Origin: Cephalopachus bancanus
Lineage: Eukaryota > Chordata > Mammalia > Primates > Tarsiidae
Direction of reading: 5' to 3'
Assembly (NCBI GenBank): GCA_027257055.1
Contig: JAPVLO010000182.1
Coordinates: forward strand, 5,022,001 to 5,086,000
Length of the DNA: 64,000 nt
Below the pieces are notes generated by a model. The model searched no databases and had not been told where the DNA came from. It saw nothing but the letters and a program-made list of their open reading frames with translations. Of this stretch, positions 1 through 11,150 are shown piece by piece. Each line of letters begins with the position of its first letter. Position 1 is the first letter of the stretch. The position numbers and the translations under genes are program-made.

Positions 1-48
1 GATATTTAGAATATGTTTAGAAACTAAATCTGAACACTAAGGGTGTTC

Positions 49-176
49 TTTTTTTTTTATTGAGACAAGGTCTTGCTATGTTTCTCAGGCTGGTCTTGAA
101 CTCCTGGGCTCAGGCAGTCTTCCCACTGCAACCTCCCAAAGTGCTGGGATTACAGGTGTGAACCACCATGTCTGGC
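49..176 (-). mobile_element. Old Alu left-monomer fragment (FLAM-like), antisense
   Basis: On the plus strand a T-rich tract is followed by the reverse complement of an Alu left monomer: gagacaaggtcttgctatg, cctcccaaagtgctgggatt, and an end at tctggc. Only one monomer is present, about 128 bp. Several CpG positions have decayed, so it is old. It could be a free left monomer or a truncated dimer. Confidence 0.85.
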
Positions 177-539
177 AAAGGGTACTCATTAGCATAAGGT
201 TGGCATTGCTTCCAGGGCTTTCCATAAACAGAGCTTTAAGCTCTTTTTAAGAAATATATGTATATGTGTGTGTCTTTACAATTTGAAATTTACACTAATA
301 TTTATAATTCACATTTAAATATTATAGGATTTTTATCTAACATCTTTGATTTTGTAATTTTATGTTTTTTCTTAACTAAATGAAATATAAATCTCACACT
401 CGACAACTATATAATAGACAACAAAAATAGTTTCAAAATGACAATGCTAGTATTACTTCTAACAGTGTCATAGCAATAAAAATAAAGTTTAATATTCTTT
501 TGAAGTTTTTGTTGTTGTTATGCTTGTTTTTTTCTTTGT
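177..539. other. AT-rich DNA, nothing assigned
   Basis: Strongly A+T-rich sequence between an Alu fragment and a minisatellite. I see no coding potential beyond chance and no repeat family I can name. Bases 640-700 after the minisatellite are similar. Confidence 0.5.
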
Positions 540-639
540 CTTAGATAGATTACACTAAACTTGTCTTAAATAGATTACACTAAACTTGTCTTAAATAGAT
601 TACACTAAACTTGTCTTAAATAGATTACACTAAACTTGT
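540..639. repeat. Minisatellite, 25-bp unit x 4
   Basis: Four consecutive 25-bp units start at 540, 565, 590 and 615. Each reads ctta(g/a)atagattacacta followed by aacttgt. Units 2-4 are identical and unit 1 differs by one base (g for a). The near-perfect identity implies recent tandem duplication. No function is apparent. Confidence 0.97.
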
Positions 640-699
640 ATAATAGATGAACCATGTTCAAAGCATACTCCGATAATTTGCTTTCTCTTTATGTCTTTA

Positions 700-790
700 T
701 TTCATTCTTTACATTTGTAAGGTAAGCACTTTTTATTAGATTTTGATTTAGGCTTCCAATGTTTCTTTTCACTAATATAAGCAAATATGT

Positions 791-834
<44 letters not shown>

Positions 835-1535
835 GAACATGTGTGTATTTATATTTATACTTTCACCTCTCCTCATGCAAAATTGTATGTTACTGTATTT
901 TTCTGCATCTTTCCTTTTTTATTAAAGTGTGTATCCTAAAGATCACTCCACAAAACTTTTGGAATTGTCGTCATCTTTTTCATGGTTGCTTATACTCCAT
1001 TGTGTGGGTTTACCATCGTTTATTTAACCAACCCCCTGATGATGGAGATTCAGTTGACTGTAATCTTTGTATTTCAAATGTTATTTTATATTTGTGCCAC
1101 TGTAACTTTGGGACAGAGTCCCAGAACTAGGACCGCCAGACCAAGATCCATGCATGTTCAATTGTGCTTGATGTTGTCGGTTCTCTCCAAGGGGCTGTGC
1201 AACTGTATTCCTAGGAGCAATGAAGGAGATGCTGGCTCCTTGTAGTCTTGTCATCAAAATGTGTTATCAAATTTTAGACTTTTGTCAATCTGATAGGTGA
1301 GGAATGGTATCTCAGTATACTACCATTTTGGTGGAGCAACGTTAATATGCTTAAAGACCGTGTTTATTTCCTTTTATGAGTCCTGTTTGTTCATGCATTT
1401 GGCTAACTCTTCTATTGGACTGTTGGTCTTTTTATTTTTCCAGTATCTGGGAGTGCTATTTTGCCATGCAATTTTTTGGATATTGTTTAATTTACCAATA
1501 TTTCCTTTTATTGATTATGGATTTAAGGCATAATT
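700..1535 (-). mobile_element. Ancient L1 (L1M) ORF2 / 3' region, antisense
   Basis: The plus strand shows the reverse complement of old L1 ORF2 in the expected order. The tract near 985-1045 (tactccattgtgtggg, tttatttaaccaacccc) comes first, then tgtcaatctgataggtga near 1282-1302, then ctattggactgttggtcttt near 1411-1430. These are standard signatures of the ORF2 C-terminal region read backwards. The sequence is decayed, with no long frame on the minus strand. A CA microsatellite lies inside it. Confidence 0.8.
793..826. repeat. (CA)n microsatellite
   Basis: About 17 uninterrupted CA units within antisense L1 sequence. Likely length-polymorphic. Confidence 0.97.
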
Positions 1536-1905
1536 AGAATGATCTTCCTCATTCTCAGGTTGTAGAAATTCTTGCATATTTCTTTATTATTTGTTCTTGC
1601 AAAGAGTTTGACTATTTCCATATAGCTGTTAAAAGTTCACAATTATGCGTAATATGCTTATAAACATCTTTGTTCATAAAACTTTCTTTACCCCTACGTT
1701 TCAGATTGCTTCCTTAGGATAGATGCCTATAACAGAATTTCTGGATGAAAAGAGTAGAAAACATTTTCAAGATGTTGATGCACAATGCCAAATGATCAAT
1801 AAGTTTTAACACCATAGCAGGTTTAATTGACGACAAGTCCCGAGCCTCAAGTATGGACAAAATGTTAAATCTGCTTGTCAGTTTCCATAATTCAGAGAAT
1901 ATCAT
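1536..1905 (-). mobile_element. Second antisense L1-like fragment
   Basis: The stretch near 1707-1745 (gcttccttaggatagatgcc, then a degraded ggatgaaa) resembles the reverse complement of an old L1 ORF2 segment. That segment should lie nearer the 3' end than the piece ending at 1535. It is therefore probably a separate L1 fragment or a rearranged copy. Divergence is high. Confidence 0.5.
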
Positions 1906-2594
1906 ATAAATATATAAAAATTCCTTGGAGGGACATGTGTGTAACTAGAATGCCCCTAAACATTATCAGTCACCATTTAATCCTCATTTGCTGACTAATT
2001 TCTCTCACCTTCATACCATGTAACTTTTGTACCAAAGGCCACCATCACGGTTATTTGGGGAGAGGTCATCAGATATCTTCTGAGGAGTAAAGATGTGTCC
2101 TCTCTGACCACCTCATGTATGTTCACCGCCCCTGAGTCCCTGGAGAGGTACTTCATCATTGCCACTGGAGCAGGTGCCCTCAGTGAGAATGCCACATCCC
2201 TGGACTGCCTGCCCACTGCTTCCTGAATCACCAAGGGCTCTGTTCTCTTCGTCCACACTGAGGTGGTGCTGTGTTGTCTGCAGAGATGAGCGACAGCTTT
2301 TCTACTCTAGGGCCATTGGTGGCTCTGCTTGTGCTGTGGATTGGGGTCCCTGAGGAAGGCCATTTCTGTATTTCTATCCGCATCACACTGTCCTTTCAAT
2401 TTCCAGTCTGTCCATGTATGGGGCTTTGAACTCATCTCAAAACATCTTCATTCTGGTCTGCCTGGCTCCCCGGCAAATAGACTCATGAAATAAGTGCAGG
2501 GAGTTGGGCTACGCTCAAGAGCATAGCTCACTGGTGTGTCTAACACAACAGGCTGAACTCAAATTTCCCTGTTATGTCTGCCGTTTGGTATGAC
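1906..2594. other. Unassigned sequence with short open frames
   Basis: No repeat family recognised. The plus strand is open without stops from about 1999 to 2226. A separate 47-codon frame at 2286-2429 starts with a hydrophobic, signal-peptide-like stretch (residues about 8-21, rich in L, V and A) and is preceded by ctgcagag. I recognise neither product and see no supported splice sites. Either may be chance. Confidence 0.4.
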
Positions 2595-2905
2595 GGATAT
2601 GGAATTCATTTAGTTATTCAATTCACAAAATACACCAAGTGCCCCGGAATTACTCTAGGTACTAGGGATTCAACGATGGTAACTTGTAACTGCAGGAAGT
2701 TATGTGTCCTATAAAGAAAAGCAAGTCAGTGTGAGGGAATAAAGAGGGAATAAAGTGTTGGGGAAAGAAGTGGCTATTGACGAATATCCTGATTTGCTTT
2801 GAAAAAAGATTATTGTAGTTACCATGTAGCAAACAGCCTGAAAAGGGCCAAAGGTAGAATCGGGGAGGCCAGTTAAGGGATGACAGTGGTTTCCCTTACA
2901 ACTGT
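2595..2905 (+). mobile_element. Ancient LINE-type repeat fragment
   Basis: The piece begins with the pattern of a common old repeat (attcaattcacaaaa..., ctctaggtactagggatt) that I associate with L1M-type 3' untranslated sequence. Later it has ggaggccagttaaggg, as in the same repeat further downstream. Family name uncertain. Confidence 0.45.
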
Positions 2906-2984
2906 CCCTTACAACTTAGGTTTCCCGGTACAATTCACATTTAAAATAGTCTGTCCCTCTTTCCTCATAACCTCTTAAGAGGTT

Positions 2985-3340
2985 ACTTATTTACTCAATC
3001 GATATTTATTTGATGCCTGCTAAGTACCAGGCACTCTTCAAGAATCTGGAAATATATCAATACACAGCAGAGACAAAAATAACTATTTTTGCTTTTATGA
3101 AGTTTTGGGTTTTGGAGGTAGAGGAAGACAAATAAGATGAAATAAATAAACAAATCATCTGTAAGATAGGGATAAGTGCCAAGGAGAAAAATTAAACAAA
3201 GAAGAGGTTGGTTAGAGTTGGGATGTTAGGTGTTGGGTAGAAGACAAATTTTAGATAAAGTTAGATAAGGGAAGATCTCACTAAGAATGTGCTCTCAGTT
3301 AACCTGAAGGAAGTGAAGGTCTTATTGTACGAAACAGCTT
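2985..3340 (+). mobile_element. Ancient LINE-type repeat fragment, second copy
   Basis: Starts tttactcaatcgatatttat, then taagtaccaggcactctt and a later gataagtgccaaggagaaa. This is the same layout as the neighbouring copies. It is probably an L1M 3'-untranslated type repeat; the family is uncertain. Confidence 0.5.
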
Positions 3341-3354
3341 GACTTCTTATTTAG

Positions 3355-3735
3355 AATATTTGGCCACTCATGTATTCTTTCAACAAATATGCATGGAGCC
3401 CCTACTATGTTGGGTGCTGGAGATAAAAATGTGGGCGAAATATGTTCTTAGCCTCATAAAACTTCATAAATGTAAACTTATAACTATACTATGTGTTAAG
3501 TTGAAGTACAAGGTTTTACGACAGCTGTAATAAGGGTTTTTTTGACTCCATCTAAGTCAGGGAAGACTTCCTTGAGCCAAAATCGAAAGGACGAATAGGG
3601 ATTAATAACACAAAAAGGAGACAGAAGACCACCCTTTCTAGATGCTACAGCCTCTCAAAGCCATGTGGTGGGAGGAGACAAGACATATAAGTACTGAAGG
3701 ACTCAGGTGTCTGAGGGTTAGTGGGTCATGGTAAA
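3355..3735 (+). mobile_element. Ancient LINE-type repeat fragment, third copy
   Basis: Opens with attctttcaacaaatatgc and cccctactatgttgggtgct, and later has gtcagggaagacttccttga. These three same-orientation copies at 2.6-3.7 kb may be independent insertions or a duplicated ancient element. Confidence 0.5.
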
Positions 3736-4368
3736 TTTCTGGTTTTAAGATACGGAATGAGAAAACTGTTGATGTTTTTTCTCTCTAAAGGTGGAATTAA
3801 TAAATTCTTCTCTTTTCTACCCAAGAGAAGGGGGGCTTCTCTACCAAGAAGTCAGACCTCAAAGATCACGAGAAGAGCAAGTAAGATTCCATGAGCTCTA
3901 AAATTAAACCTTAATCTAGCAAATTTTAGAGATTAATGCTACCCAAGACATGAGGACTTAATTTTCCAGCTGTCGTATGGTGAAGCTATACAAGGGTCAA
4001 TGGAAAATTTTTGTAAAGATTGTAAATTTGTAAGATAGGGAGAGGATGGTTATTTACTTTGGTTGTTAAAAACTACATCTTGTTTGTGTGTAAGAATTTG
4101 AATTTAATAAAGAGTTAGTGTAGCTTTGCTATGTACATGGCAAGATCCTAGTCCTGAGCTCAGTATCCTTTCAGTACCTGAGGAGATAGGGCTGATGCAG
4201 CAACCAGTTCCTATTTGATATACATTATTTAATATGCAATATATAATCTCATGACATTTTTTGAAGTTTGTATTTTACAGAATATCAACCGTTTCCCCAA
4301 TCCTTGTTGTTATTTTCACATATATTTTGCTGTTTTTTAAAACAGTGAAACATATTTTTAAAATCCCA
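3736..4368. other. No feature seen
   Basis: Mixed-composition sequence between old repeats and an Alu. I see no recognisable coding, RNA or repeat signal. Confidence 0.5.
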
Positions 4369-4667
4369 GCCAGGCACGGTGGCTCAATCCTGTAATCTCA
4401 GTACTTGGGAGGCCGAGGGGGGAAGATTGCTTGAACCCAGGAGTTTGAGATCAGACTGAGCAACATAGCGAGACTGCGTCTCTACAAAAAATAAGAAAAA
4501 GTTAGCTGGGCATAGTAGACGTGCATTTGTAGTGCCAGCTATTCGGGGCCTGAGGCAGAAGGCTCACCTGAGCCCAGGAAGTCAAGGCTGCAGTGAGCCA
4601 TGATCATGCCACTGCACTCCAGCCTGAGTGATAGAGTGAGCTCCCAACTCAAAAAGAAAAAAAAAAA
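4369..4667 (+). mobile_element. Alu dimer, old (AluJ-like)
   Basis: Full dimer from gccaggcacggtggctc through the middle A-rich linker (near 4485) to ccactgcactccagcctga and an A-rich tail. The right monomer has the ordinary Alu form (cagtgagccatgatcatgcc), unlike the element directly after it. Divergence suggests an early Alu. Confidence 0.92.
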
Positions 4668-4956
4668 GGCTGAACTCCTTTCAGCCTGTAATCCCAGCAC
4701 TTTGGGAAGCTGAAGTGAGTGGATTGCCTGAGCCTGCAGGTTTGAGATCAGCCGGGCAACTTGGCAAGACCTCATCTTTACAATAAAATAACAAAAAATT
4801 AACCAGGTGTGGTAGTGTGTGCCTGCAGTTCTGGCAACTTGGAAGACTGAGGCGGAAGGATCACCGGATCCCAGCAGGTCGACGCTGGGGTGGCCGTGAG
4901 CATACCACTGCACTCCAGCCTGGCTGACAGAGGGAGACTCCAACTCAAAAAAAAAA
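4668..4956 (+). mobile_element. Alu dimer, lineage-specific type
   Basis: Directly abuts the A tail of the preceding Alu in the same orientation, with an eroded 5' end. The right monomer carries the distinctive cagcaggtcgacgctggggt and tggccgtgagc, and the end agactccaactcaaaa. The left monomer ends acaataaaataac. This is the subfamily also seen at 16.0, 22.0, 22.5, 51.1 and 63.4 kb. Confidence 0.9.
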
Positions 4957-5549
4957 CTTTTACTGAAATGAAATATCTTTTAATCCGTTATGCAAATAAA
5001 ACATTAAGCAGTCCTCCAAGATATAAAATAAATAAAAAGTGAGGCTGCTGTAGTAGAAGAGCCTGGGGGAGAAGGTGTTGATCTCATCCCCTTGGCCACC
5101 TCCTTGCCCCAATGTCAGGCCCCAACACGGAGACCTAAAACTCTGGCAAGCAGTTTGGAAACCCCTGACCTAAGTGGTCCCTCCTGCCAATTTACAGAGG
5201 CACTGGGAGATTCGGAATGCAAAATGTATTCACCTTACCTGCAGGCACTGGAACTTAAATTCCTTTCCTAATGGGCTTCTGTGGAGTTCTCCCAGATGTC
5301 CCAGGGTATTTCTTTATTCATTAAACCTGGGAATGATTGCGATTCCTTTCCAGCTCTCACTCAGCCAGACTTGCACGGCGACTCTTCTTCCCCAGAACTG
5401 GCTCTAATCTCCTGATCACAGTTTCCTTGTCTTCTGTTGGTTGGAGGACCCCAACCAGTTGGGTGCGGCAGGAAGAACTGTGAGAGACGTTGGAATGGGC
5501 AAAAATGGTGACTGCTCATCCTGTCTAGGGCAGCCTTTCAGGTTATCCC
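4957..5549. other. No feature seen
   Basis: Unique-looking sequence between an Alu and an LTR. Short open frames only, none with recognisable similarity. Confidence 0.5.
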
Positions 5550-6079
5550 CCGTGACGTTCAATTTTATGTGGCAACCTGACTGGGTTAAGGGATGTCCGG
5601 ATAGCTGGGAAAACATTATTTCCGGGTGTGTCTGTGAAGGTATTTGTGGAAGAGATTAACATTTGAATCTGTAGGCTGAGTAAAGAAGATCATTCTCACC
5701 CACTTGGGAAGGTATCTTCCAATCCACTGAGGGTACAAAGAGAACAAAAAGGCAGAGAAGGTGTGAATTCAGAGCTGGGACACTTATCTTGTTGTCCTTG
5801 GTTAGCAGAGCTCCTAGTTCTTTGGGCTTCATATTTGGGTCTTCATATTTGGGCCTTTATATTTGGACTGGAACTGACACCATTGCCTCTTCTGGTTCTC
5901 AGGTCTTTGAACGTAGATTGAAACTATACCACCAACTTTCTTGGTCTCCAGCTTATAGATGGTAGCTTGTGGGTTTCTCCACTTCCATAATCATGTGAGC
6001 TGATCTCTCATAATAAAACTCTATATATCTTTGTATACTATTTGTTCTGTTTCTCTGGAGAACCCTAACTAATATGATA
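5550..6079 (+). mobile_element. Solitary LTR-like repeat (ERVL-class likely)
   Basis: Starts near tgacgttcaattttatgtgg and ends tctctggagaaccctaacta. It carries the internal signatures ttccgggtgtgtctgtgaag and acatttgaatctgtaggctg. A polyadenylation-type AATAAA lies near 6010, as expected in an LTR. Three imperfect ~15-bp units (ttcatatttgggtc and variants) lie at about 5826-5872. The antisense copy at 55.2-56.1 kb is followed by integrase-like sequence, which supports an ERVL-class assignment. No internal retroviral sequence is attached here. Confidence 0.7.
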
Positions 6080-6936
6080 CATCATCACCTTTCATTGTCT
6101 TTGAGCTGCTTTTAAAATCTTGTAACTTGTAGGATACAGATAGAAATAAAAATGATTCATGTCCACAGAAATGTAATTTATATCTCCTTGGGATGAAGTT
6201 GATTATTGCCCTGTGGATGTGGAACAATTTTGAACTTATTTGGAAATTCATTTCAATTTTCCTCATGGCCTATATATGTGTGTACTTTCAAAATTTTCCT
6301 TTAATTCGATTGTTGCTTTTTATTGGTTCCCTCTTTAAGGAGTTAAAAATTTTTTTTACATGTGTGCGTTTTATAGTTGTGTGAGAATTTTGGCTTTTAG
6401 CTTTAAAATATACATATAAACATTAATGGGCAGTAACTCATGCCTGTCAAGCACATTATTAAAAAAGCAGGAAGGCTGCAGAAACCTGCTCTGACTTTGC
6501 CAGAACTGACCTGTTTTTCACTGGTAGGAATCATTTTGGTTTTTCCTTCTTAATCTAGATCTTCTCTTGGTAGAGAGCCACTTCCAGTCTCGGCTGGGTC
6601 ATCTAAGGGGCCTCGCTGTCTCATAGTCTTCTAGACCTTCTGTGCCACATCCCTGTCTCTCAGCTTTATTATAATTACCGTGCAATACATGAAGGTCAGA
6701 CAAGTCTGGGCATGTTCAGCAAGCGTGAAGTGGCCACCAGAAATCCATTTGCAGAGGGTCTGGAAATCCCTCAGAGCAATCCAAACAGAGAGGGGAGAAA
6801 GACAGAGGAATAATAACAAGTGGGGAAAAAACCCCTTTAATCCTGGCATTGAGGCTCATTTGAGAGACTGAGTTCAATGTCTGTCACCTAAATTTATCTC
6901 CCAGTTCAGCCTCCGTTAGAGTAATCTCTGACCTCA
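6080..6936. other. No firm feature
   Basis: Moderately AT-rich. The stretch 6425-6465 (cagtaactcatgcctgtcaa) could be a tiny eroded Alu start. No coding signal. Bases 6918-6936 form the 5' target-site duplication of the downstream L1. Confidence 0.45.
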
Positions 6937-8945
6937 AAATAGTTAGAGCCATCTCTGAGAAACCCACAGCCAGCATACTGCCAAACAGACAGAAATTGGA
7001 ACCATTTCCCCTGAAAACCAGAACACGAGAAGGATGCCCGCTCTCACCCTCCTTTTCAACACAGTTTTGGAAAAGAGGAAGTCAAGTTATTCCTCTTTGC
7101 AGACGACTTGATTCTATGCCTTGAAAATCCAAGAGAATCTGTCCAAAAACCTCCTTGCACTGATAACAGACTTTGGAAAGTCTCAGGGTATAAAATCAAT
7201 GTGCAAAAGACAGTCGCATTTCTATACAACAAACAGAAACCCAATAAAAAGCACAATCCCATTTACAAGAGCCACAAAAAAAATGAAATACCTTGGATCA
7301 AACAAATGGAAAAATATTCCATGCTCATGGATTGGAAGAATCAACATTGTTAAGATGTCCATCTTACCAAAGGCAATCTACAGATTCAACGCAATACCCA
7401 TTAAATTACCAACATCATTCTTCTCAGACCTAGAAACGACAATACAGGAATTCATATACAAACATATATGACCACCAACTGCCAAAACAATCCTCAGCAG
7501 AAAAAGCAGAGCAGGAGGTATCACACTCCTAGACTTTAAACTCTATTATAAAGCTACAATAATCAAAACAGCCTGCTATCGGAACAAAAACAGGCATATA
7601 GGCCAAAGGAACAGGATAGAGATTCTAGAAGCAAAACCTCGATTTCTCAACCAAATCATCTTTGTTACAGCCTCCACCACCAACAACTGGGGAGAGGAGA
7701 ACCTATTCAATAAACGGTGCTGGGAAAACTGGCTGACCATGTGCAGAAGGTTAAAACAAGATCCCTACCTATCATCATACACAAAAATCATCTCTAAATG
7801 GATCAAAGACCTAAATGTAAAACCTCAAACTGTAAGAACCCTAGAAAATGCAGGAGACACCCCTATGGAAATTGGAACTGGCAACCAATTCCTGATCAAA
7901 ACCCCAAGTGCCCATGCCATAAGAGATAAGACAGACAAGTGGGACCTCATCAAACTGACAAGTTTCTGCAAAGTCAAAGAAACCATCAAGAGAGCAGGGA
8001 GACAGACCACAGACTGGTAAAAAAGATTTGCCAACTGTACATCTGACAAAGGCCTAACATCTAGGATCCACAAGAAACTCAAACATGCTGAAAAGAAAAA
8101 AAAAAACAGCCCCATTACAAAGTAGGCTAAAGATATGAATAGACAGTTCTCAAAAGCAGACATACGAGCAACCAATACATGAAAAAATGCTCAGCCTCAC
8201 TAGTCATCAAAGAAATGCAAATTAAAACTACACCGAGATACCACCTAACTCCAGCCAGGATGGCTATCGTCAATAACTCAAAAAACAACAGATGCTGGAG
8301 AGGATGTGGCAAAAAGGAAATACTTCAACACTGTTGGAGGGAGTGTAAACTAGTACAGCCTCTGTGGAAAACGGCATGGCGATTCCTAAAAGATCTAAAA
8401 ATCGACCTTCCGTATGACCCCACAATCCCCCTACTGGGAATATACCTGAAAGGACTCAAATCACTCCACAAAAAAGATACCTGCACACGTGTGTTTTTCG
8501 CAGCATTGTTCACAGTAGCAAGAACGTGGAACCAACTGTGCTGCCCATCAAAAGAGGACTGGATAAAAAAAATTTGGTACATATACACGATGGAATATTA
8601 TGCAGCCATAAAGAAGAACAAAATCATGAACTTCACAGCAACCTAGATGGACTTAGAGTCTATAATACTGAGTAAGCTTTCACAGAAACAAAGAACTGAG
8701 TACTACATGTTCTCACTCATAAGTGGACCTTGAACAATTATCATAATACTGTAAGAAAAGGATTGGCAGTAGCGAGAAATTGCCAGAAGGGGAGTGGGGA
8801 AGTGGGGTTGGCAGTAGTGGAAATCTGCCCCGGGGAAAGGGAGGGCATACCTCATCAACAAGGGAACCCGCATAATGAATATTTGTAAACCTAACCCTGA
8901 GTTGTACCCCACAACTTTAAAATAAAAATAATTAAAAGAAAAAAA
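6937..8945 (+). mobile_element. 5'-truncated L1 with target-site duplication
   Basis: L1 sequence runs from late ORF2 reverse transcriptase to the 3' untranslated region and an AATAAA-rich A tail (8920-8945). Imperfect 19-bp duplications flank it at 6918-6936 and 8946-8964 (core taatctctga), as expected for target-primed reverse transcription. The 3' end (ctcatcaacaagggaacc, gttgtaccccacaac) matches the L1 end at 63.67-63.79 kb, so both belong to one L1 lineage. The element lacks the 5' end, ORF1 and most of ORF2. Confidence 0.9.
6964..8646 (+). pseudogene. L1 ORF2 remnant (reverse transcriptase C-terminal part)
   Basis: Translated pieces in shifting frames match L1 ORF2p. They include the RT catalytic FADDL motif near 7094-7108, then [20 protein letters not shown] near 7331-7390, and WIKDLNVKP near 7800. 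The C-terminal cysteine-rich segment [18 protein letters not shown] lies near 8293-8346. A gap of roughly 50 bp relative to family expectation sits before the FADD motif (junction near 7068). Frameshifts at several points and a stop at 8644-8646 make it non-functional. Confidence 0.88.
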
Positions 8946-8964
8946 AGATTAATCTCTGAGCTCT

Positions 8965-9455
8965 AAGAAGAGCAGAGGAGCTGAAAGTGAAACTCAAACA
9001 AGCAGTTGCACTTATGACTCGGTCAGACCTGGAGACAGAAGAAGCAAAGCAGGGAGAGTTCCACCCGGAATGGAGAAGACATTGGTCCTCACCTCATGTC
9101 CAACCTCTTCCCAGCACTGGGCCTGAGGGCTTTGCTACTTTAGACAGGAGTGCCCAGCCCAGGAGCAGCCAGGCCCAGAAGGGCATTGTTTCCTGCCATG
9201 AGAGACACTTAAACAATTTTGAGGGACAGAAGATCTGAGCTATTTATGTGAGTGCAATAGGCTACTGATATTTGAATTATTTCTATGACTGTGACATTAT
9301 TCATACCCACAGACTGGCCAGACCTAGAAATATCTGGGTTCCATTTTTTATTCAATAGAAGTTTTTTTATTGTTTTATTTTTAAGTACTTATCACCAAGT
9401 CATTTGCACAAGTTTAAACACACTGAACCAAGACAGTTTTTGGTTGAAAAAAATC
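8965..9455. other. No feature seen
   Basis: Sequence after the L1 target duplication. One open frame at 8987-9238 has no recognisable product and is probably chance. Confidence 0.45.
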
Positions 9456-9835
9456 CCTGTATCAGTTAAATTCTTTTATTGCAAAGTGGCAGAGACCCAG
9501 TTCAAGCAAAAGGGATTGGACTGGCTCGTGTCACTGAAGGGTTAGGACCAGCCAGATCAAATAATGTCATCAGTTTTAGTTCTCCCTACCTGTCTTAGCC
9601 TGGGTTTTTTTCTGTATGGACTTTATCCTCAGGAAGGATCTTCTCTCAAGATGATAAAAATAGCTCTTGGCAGCTAGAGGAAACAGACCTTTCTTCCCAG
9701 AACCTACGTGTTTTTCTGAACTCTGGTCGGTGTATCCAGCAATGAAGCACTATGATTGGCCCTCCTGGGTCACATGACCTCCCACCCACAGTATTGCCTT
9801 TGTGAAGGGCAGGCTTGTTGGAGCGTTGCAAGACT
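9456..9835. repeat. Medium-reiteration ancient repeat, family unassigned
   Basis: The run tgtatcagttaaattctttt, ggcagagacccagttcaag, aaataatgtcatcagtttta and later cagctagaggaaacagacc follows the order of a common old mammalian repeat. I recognise the pattern but cannot name it. Strand and class are left open. Confidence 0.4.
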
Positions 9836-9939
9836 TTATCTTCCCTCCATGCCCTAAATGCACCAATTCTCCAGGACTCTGTCCTTGGTGAGCATGGACT
9901 AGGAAACCAAACTGCCTTGCCTTATGCTTCGGCTCCTCG

Positions 9940-10125
9940 GTTTCCTAGCTGCGTTTCCTTGGGCAAGTTACTCTGGGCCTCAATGTTCTCATCTGCGAAA
10001 CTAGGATAATAATAGTATCTATTTCATAGCGTCTTTGTGAAGATTAACGGCGGTAATATGCATGGAGCACTTCGTGTCTGGCACATAGTAAATGCTGCAT
10101 AAGTGTTAGCCATTATTATTATTAC
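9940..10125 (+). mobile_element. MIR SINE, sense
   Basis: Contains ttgggcaagttactctgggc, tgttctcatctgcgaaact, taataatagtatctatttca and gtctggcacatagtaaatgc. This is the core-to-3' order of a MIR element. Confidence 0.88.
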
Positions 10126-11150
10126 CATACCTTCAGGGCCAGCAAAACTTGGCCAAAAACTTCCACTCCGTGTATTTGAAAGAAATTTCAAAAGAAAAAA
10201 AGCAGCATAGTTCATACTAGTCTATAAGCCCTGGAATATGTCTTTCTGAGAGAACATGCTGGAGCCACTTTTACCAGTAGATCCTTAGGGATTTACCACT
10301 GCTGCACAGTTTAGGATCATTAGATAGACTTTGTCCTAGACAAAAAATCTGGGGTTTTAGCCTTCAAAAATCACCTCTTCTTATTAAGCAAAGATGAATG
10401 GCATTTTCTGCATTTGCAAAAGGATAGATCAGCATTCTAAAGGAACTTGCATGCATCTAGCTCTCATCCTGATTAGTCATGGCAGTTAAAAATCCGAGGA
10501 AGACAAGCGTCCTTTGTGAACTTTTACATTCTAGATCTTTCTCTTAGAGTTGGGTACAACTGTATCTGCTTTGAAATATGTAAATCCAATTAAAGTGTGT
10601 CTGGCTTTTTAGAAAGCAAAGGGGGAGATTAGGCCTCTGAGAGCAGCTTTGTCATTTTATGCTCTTTACCAAACCACTTGACTTTGTCACCTCCTTTCTA
10701 GAGGTTAAATCATGGGTCATGATGGTGGCTGACCTATAATGCACTCAAAAACCCCTGCTTGAGTTGGAAAGCAAGCTAGCTTGGAAACAAAACCCACAGA
10801 CATAGGCACGTGCACCTACTCAAGGCCGATTTCTCTAAAGGTGTGTTTTAGACCAGCTCAGTGTTCCTGTTCATTTCTGTTTTCTGCAACAAAAGCATGA
10901 AAAGTGCCCATATTCAAACCAGAAAATGAGTTACTTTGGGAACATCTCCTGCAACCAGATATCACCCAGACTGAAACACACCTGACCATATCACACATCT
11001 GTCCTTGAATTTCCACCAGGGTCTATGAGGAATAAAAGCCTTACACAGTTCTGTTACGGAGGTACATCCGAAAACAAGTATTTGCCACTTTGACAGTGAG
11101 TACCCACTAATGAGTGAGTACCATAATCTCAGATACTCGCTGTAGCTTGT
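10126..11150. other. Unique-looking sequence, no feature seen
   Basis: No repeat or coding similarity recognised in about 1 kb. Open frames are short. Confidence 0.45.

Noticed and set aside
540..639. CRISPR-like array
   Set aside because: The 25-bp units are directly adjacent with no spacers, and the host is a primate. It is a minisatellite.
4539..4943. 134-codon minus-strand frame
   Set aside because: It lies entirely within two adjacent Alus.
8179..8646. 155-codon plus-strand frame as a gene
   Set aside because: It is the C-terminal part of L1 ORF2 (cysteine-rich segment and the region after it), already annotated as an L1 remnant.
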